DNA of 64,000 nucleotides, taken from NCBI GenBank assembly GCA_025350145.1, contig JANXYH010000109.1, positions 1-64,000 of the forward strand. Reading direction: 5' to 3'. Positions 63,489-64,000 of this stretch are shown piece by piece. This DNA comes from Burkholderiales bacterium. GTDB lineage: Bacteria > Pseudomonadota > Gammaproteobacteria > Burkholderiales > Burkholderiaceae_C. The translations under genes and the position numbers were made by a program. Numbering within the stretch: position 1 is the stretch's first letter; the number at the start of each line of letters is the position of its first letter. The notes under the pieces were generated by a model that was not told where the DNA came from, searched no databases, and saw only the letters and a program-made list of their open reading frames with translations.

Positions 63489-64000
63489 GCGGCGGCGGCC
63501 GATCTGCGCCAGCACCACCGGTGTTGCCACCACCAGCCCGACGGCGGTGCTGAGCAGGCCCGGCGCCACCATCAGCAGCGCGCCCAGGCCGCACAGCAGT
63601 TGCTCCCAGCGGCGCATCTCGACCAGCATGTAGCGCGACAGCGCCGCGGCCAGAAAGACGATGCCGACCAGGCAGCCACTGACGGTGACGGCGAATTCGC
63701 TGAGCGTGAACCCCTTGGCGACGATCAGCATCGCCGGCGAGAACACGAACACGAACGGCACCAGCGCCTTGGCCAGGCCCAGCCGGAAGGCCATGTTGCC
63801 GGTCTTGAAGGGGTCGCTGCCGGCCATGCCCGCAGCGGCATAGGCGGCAATCGCCACCGGCGGGGTGATGTCGGCCAGCACGCCGTAGTAAAAGACGAAG
63901 AAGTGCGCCACCAAGGGCTCGACGCCCATCTGCACCAGGGTCGGCGCGGCGACCGTGACCATGATGATGTAGGTCGCCGTGGTCGGCACGCCGCAGCCCA
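63468..64000 (-). CDS. TRAP transporter fused permease (TAXI type), N-terminus outside window
   Basis: C-terminal 177 or so residues of an inner-membrane TRAP fused 4TM/12TM permease. The gene runs off the right edge. GCGVPTTATYIIMVTVAAPTL is the conserved motif of the large TRAP subunit, followed by HFFVFYYGVLADITPPVAIAAYAAAGMAGSDPFKTGNMAFRLGLAK in pieces, typical of the TAXI-associated permeases. Four hydrophobic helices are visible after that. The periplasmic TAXI binding protein is not in the window. Convergent overlap with dadA at the stop codons. Confidence 0.9.
   Translation of the reverse strand, partial: GCGVPTTATYIIMVTVAAPTLVQMGVEPLVAHFFVFYYGVLADITPPVAIAAYAAAGMAGSDPFKTGNMAFRLGLAKALVPFVFVFSPAMLIVAKGFTLSEFAVTVSGCLVGIVFLAAALSRYMLVEMRRWEQLLCGLGALLMVAPGLLSTAVGLVVATPVVLAQIGRRRSGLAAV

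Noticed and set aside
1-64000. CRISPR arrays, tRNA/rRNA genes, insertion sequences, prophage or integrase
   Set aside because: No direct-repeat/spacer pattern, no cloverleaf or rRNA-like sequence in the gaps, and no transposase or integrase motif was found by reading.

Overview
The window is high-GC, densely packed DNA with the gene content of a betaproteobacterium of the order Burkholderiales. Evidence for this is the cell-envelope and translation supercluster rpsB-tsf-pyrH-frr-uppS-cdsA-dxr-rseP-bamA-skp-lpxD-fabZ-lpxA-lpxB-rnhB, the rpsF-priB-rpsR-rplI operon, the surE-pcm-nlpD operon, the ppsA/ppsR pair and a Bug/TctC-type periplasmic receptor. A Rubrivivax/Leptothrix/Comamonadaceae-like host fits, but genus cannot be fixed from this sequence alone. 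No tRNA, rRNA, CRISPR array, insertion sequence or prophage was recognised.

Layout. 1-4860 (minus): a two-partner secretion pair (exoprotein cut by the window edge, and its outer-membrane transporter) behind an OmpA-like lipid-free periplasmic/outer-membrane protein, with a 13-bp tandem repeat between them. 5094-8171: a tail-anchored acidic protein, a branched-chain-amino-acid-type binding protein and a Bug receptor. 8283-10037: an OLD-like ATPase/TOPRIM protein sitting where rpoS usually follows nlpD. 10069-12612 (minus): surE-pcm-nlpD. 12708-16953: a quinone oxidoreductase and a NarL/NarX-like two-component pair. 17015-17461: a small exported unknown.

17885-26009 is an oxalate/formate island: an OxlT-like carrier diverges from PAS protein-frc-fdsB(GB fusion)-fdsA. 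Oxalate or formate would enter by the carrier, be activated as a CoA ester by Frc, and the formate released would be oxidised to CO2 with NADH production by the molybdenum/tungsten formate dehydrogenase. Oxalyl-CoA decarboxylase is not in the window.

26017-36917 is a signalling island: diguanylate cyclase, REC-PAS-GGDEF-EAL protein, Hpt protein, membrane histidine kinase, ANTAR response regulator and a very large multi-PAS HisKA_2 kinase that is split by a frameshift near 35450.

37065-38561: the rplI-rpsR-priB-rpsF operon with a clear intrinsic terminator. 38769-41901: a dihydroxyphthalate-decarboxylase/ligand-binding-fold protein and a VC_2705-type sodium:solute symporter. 41941-46115: ppsA, ppsR and an rRNA/tRNA methyltransferase. 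46112-60473 (all minus): the long lipid A / outer-membrane biogenesis / isoprenoid / translation supercluster, with an intrinsic hairpin between rpsB and tsf. 60835-63488: an amidase and a DadA-type D-amino-acid dehydrogenase. 63468-64000: the end of a TRAP fused permease cut by the right edge.
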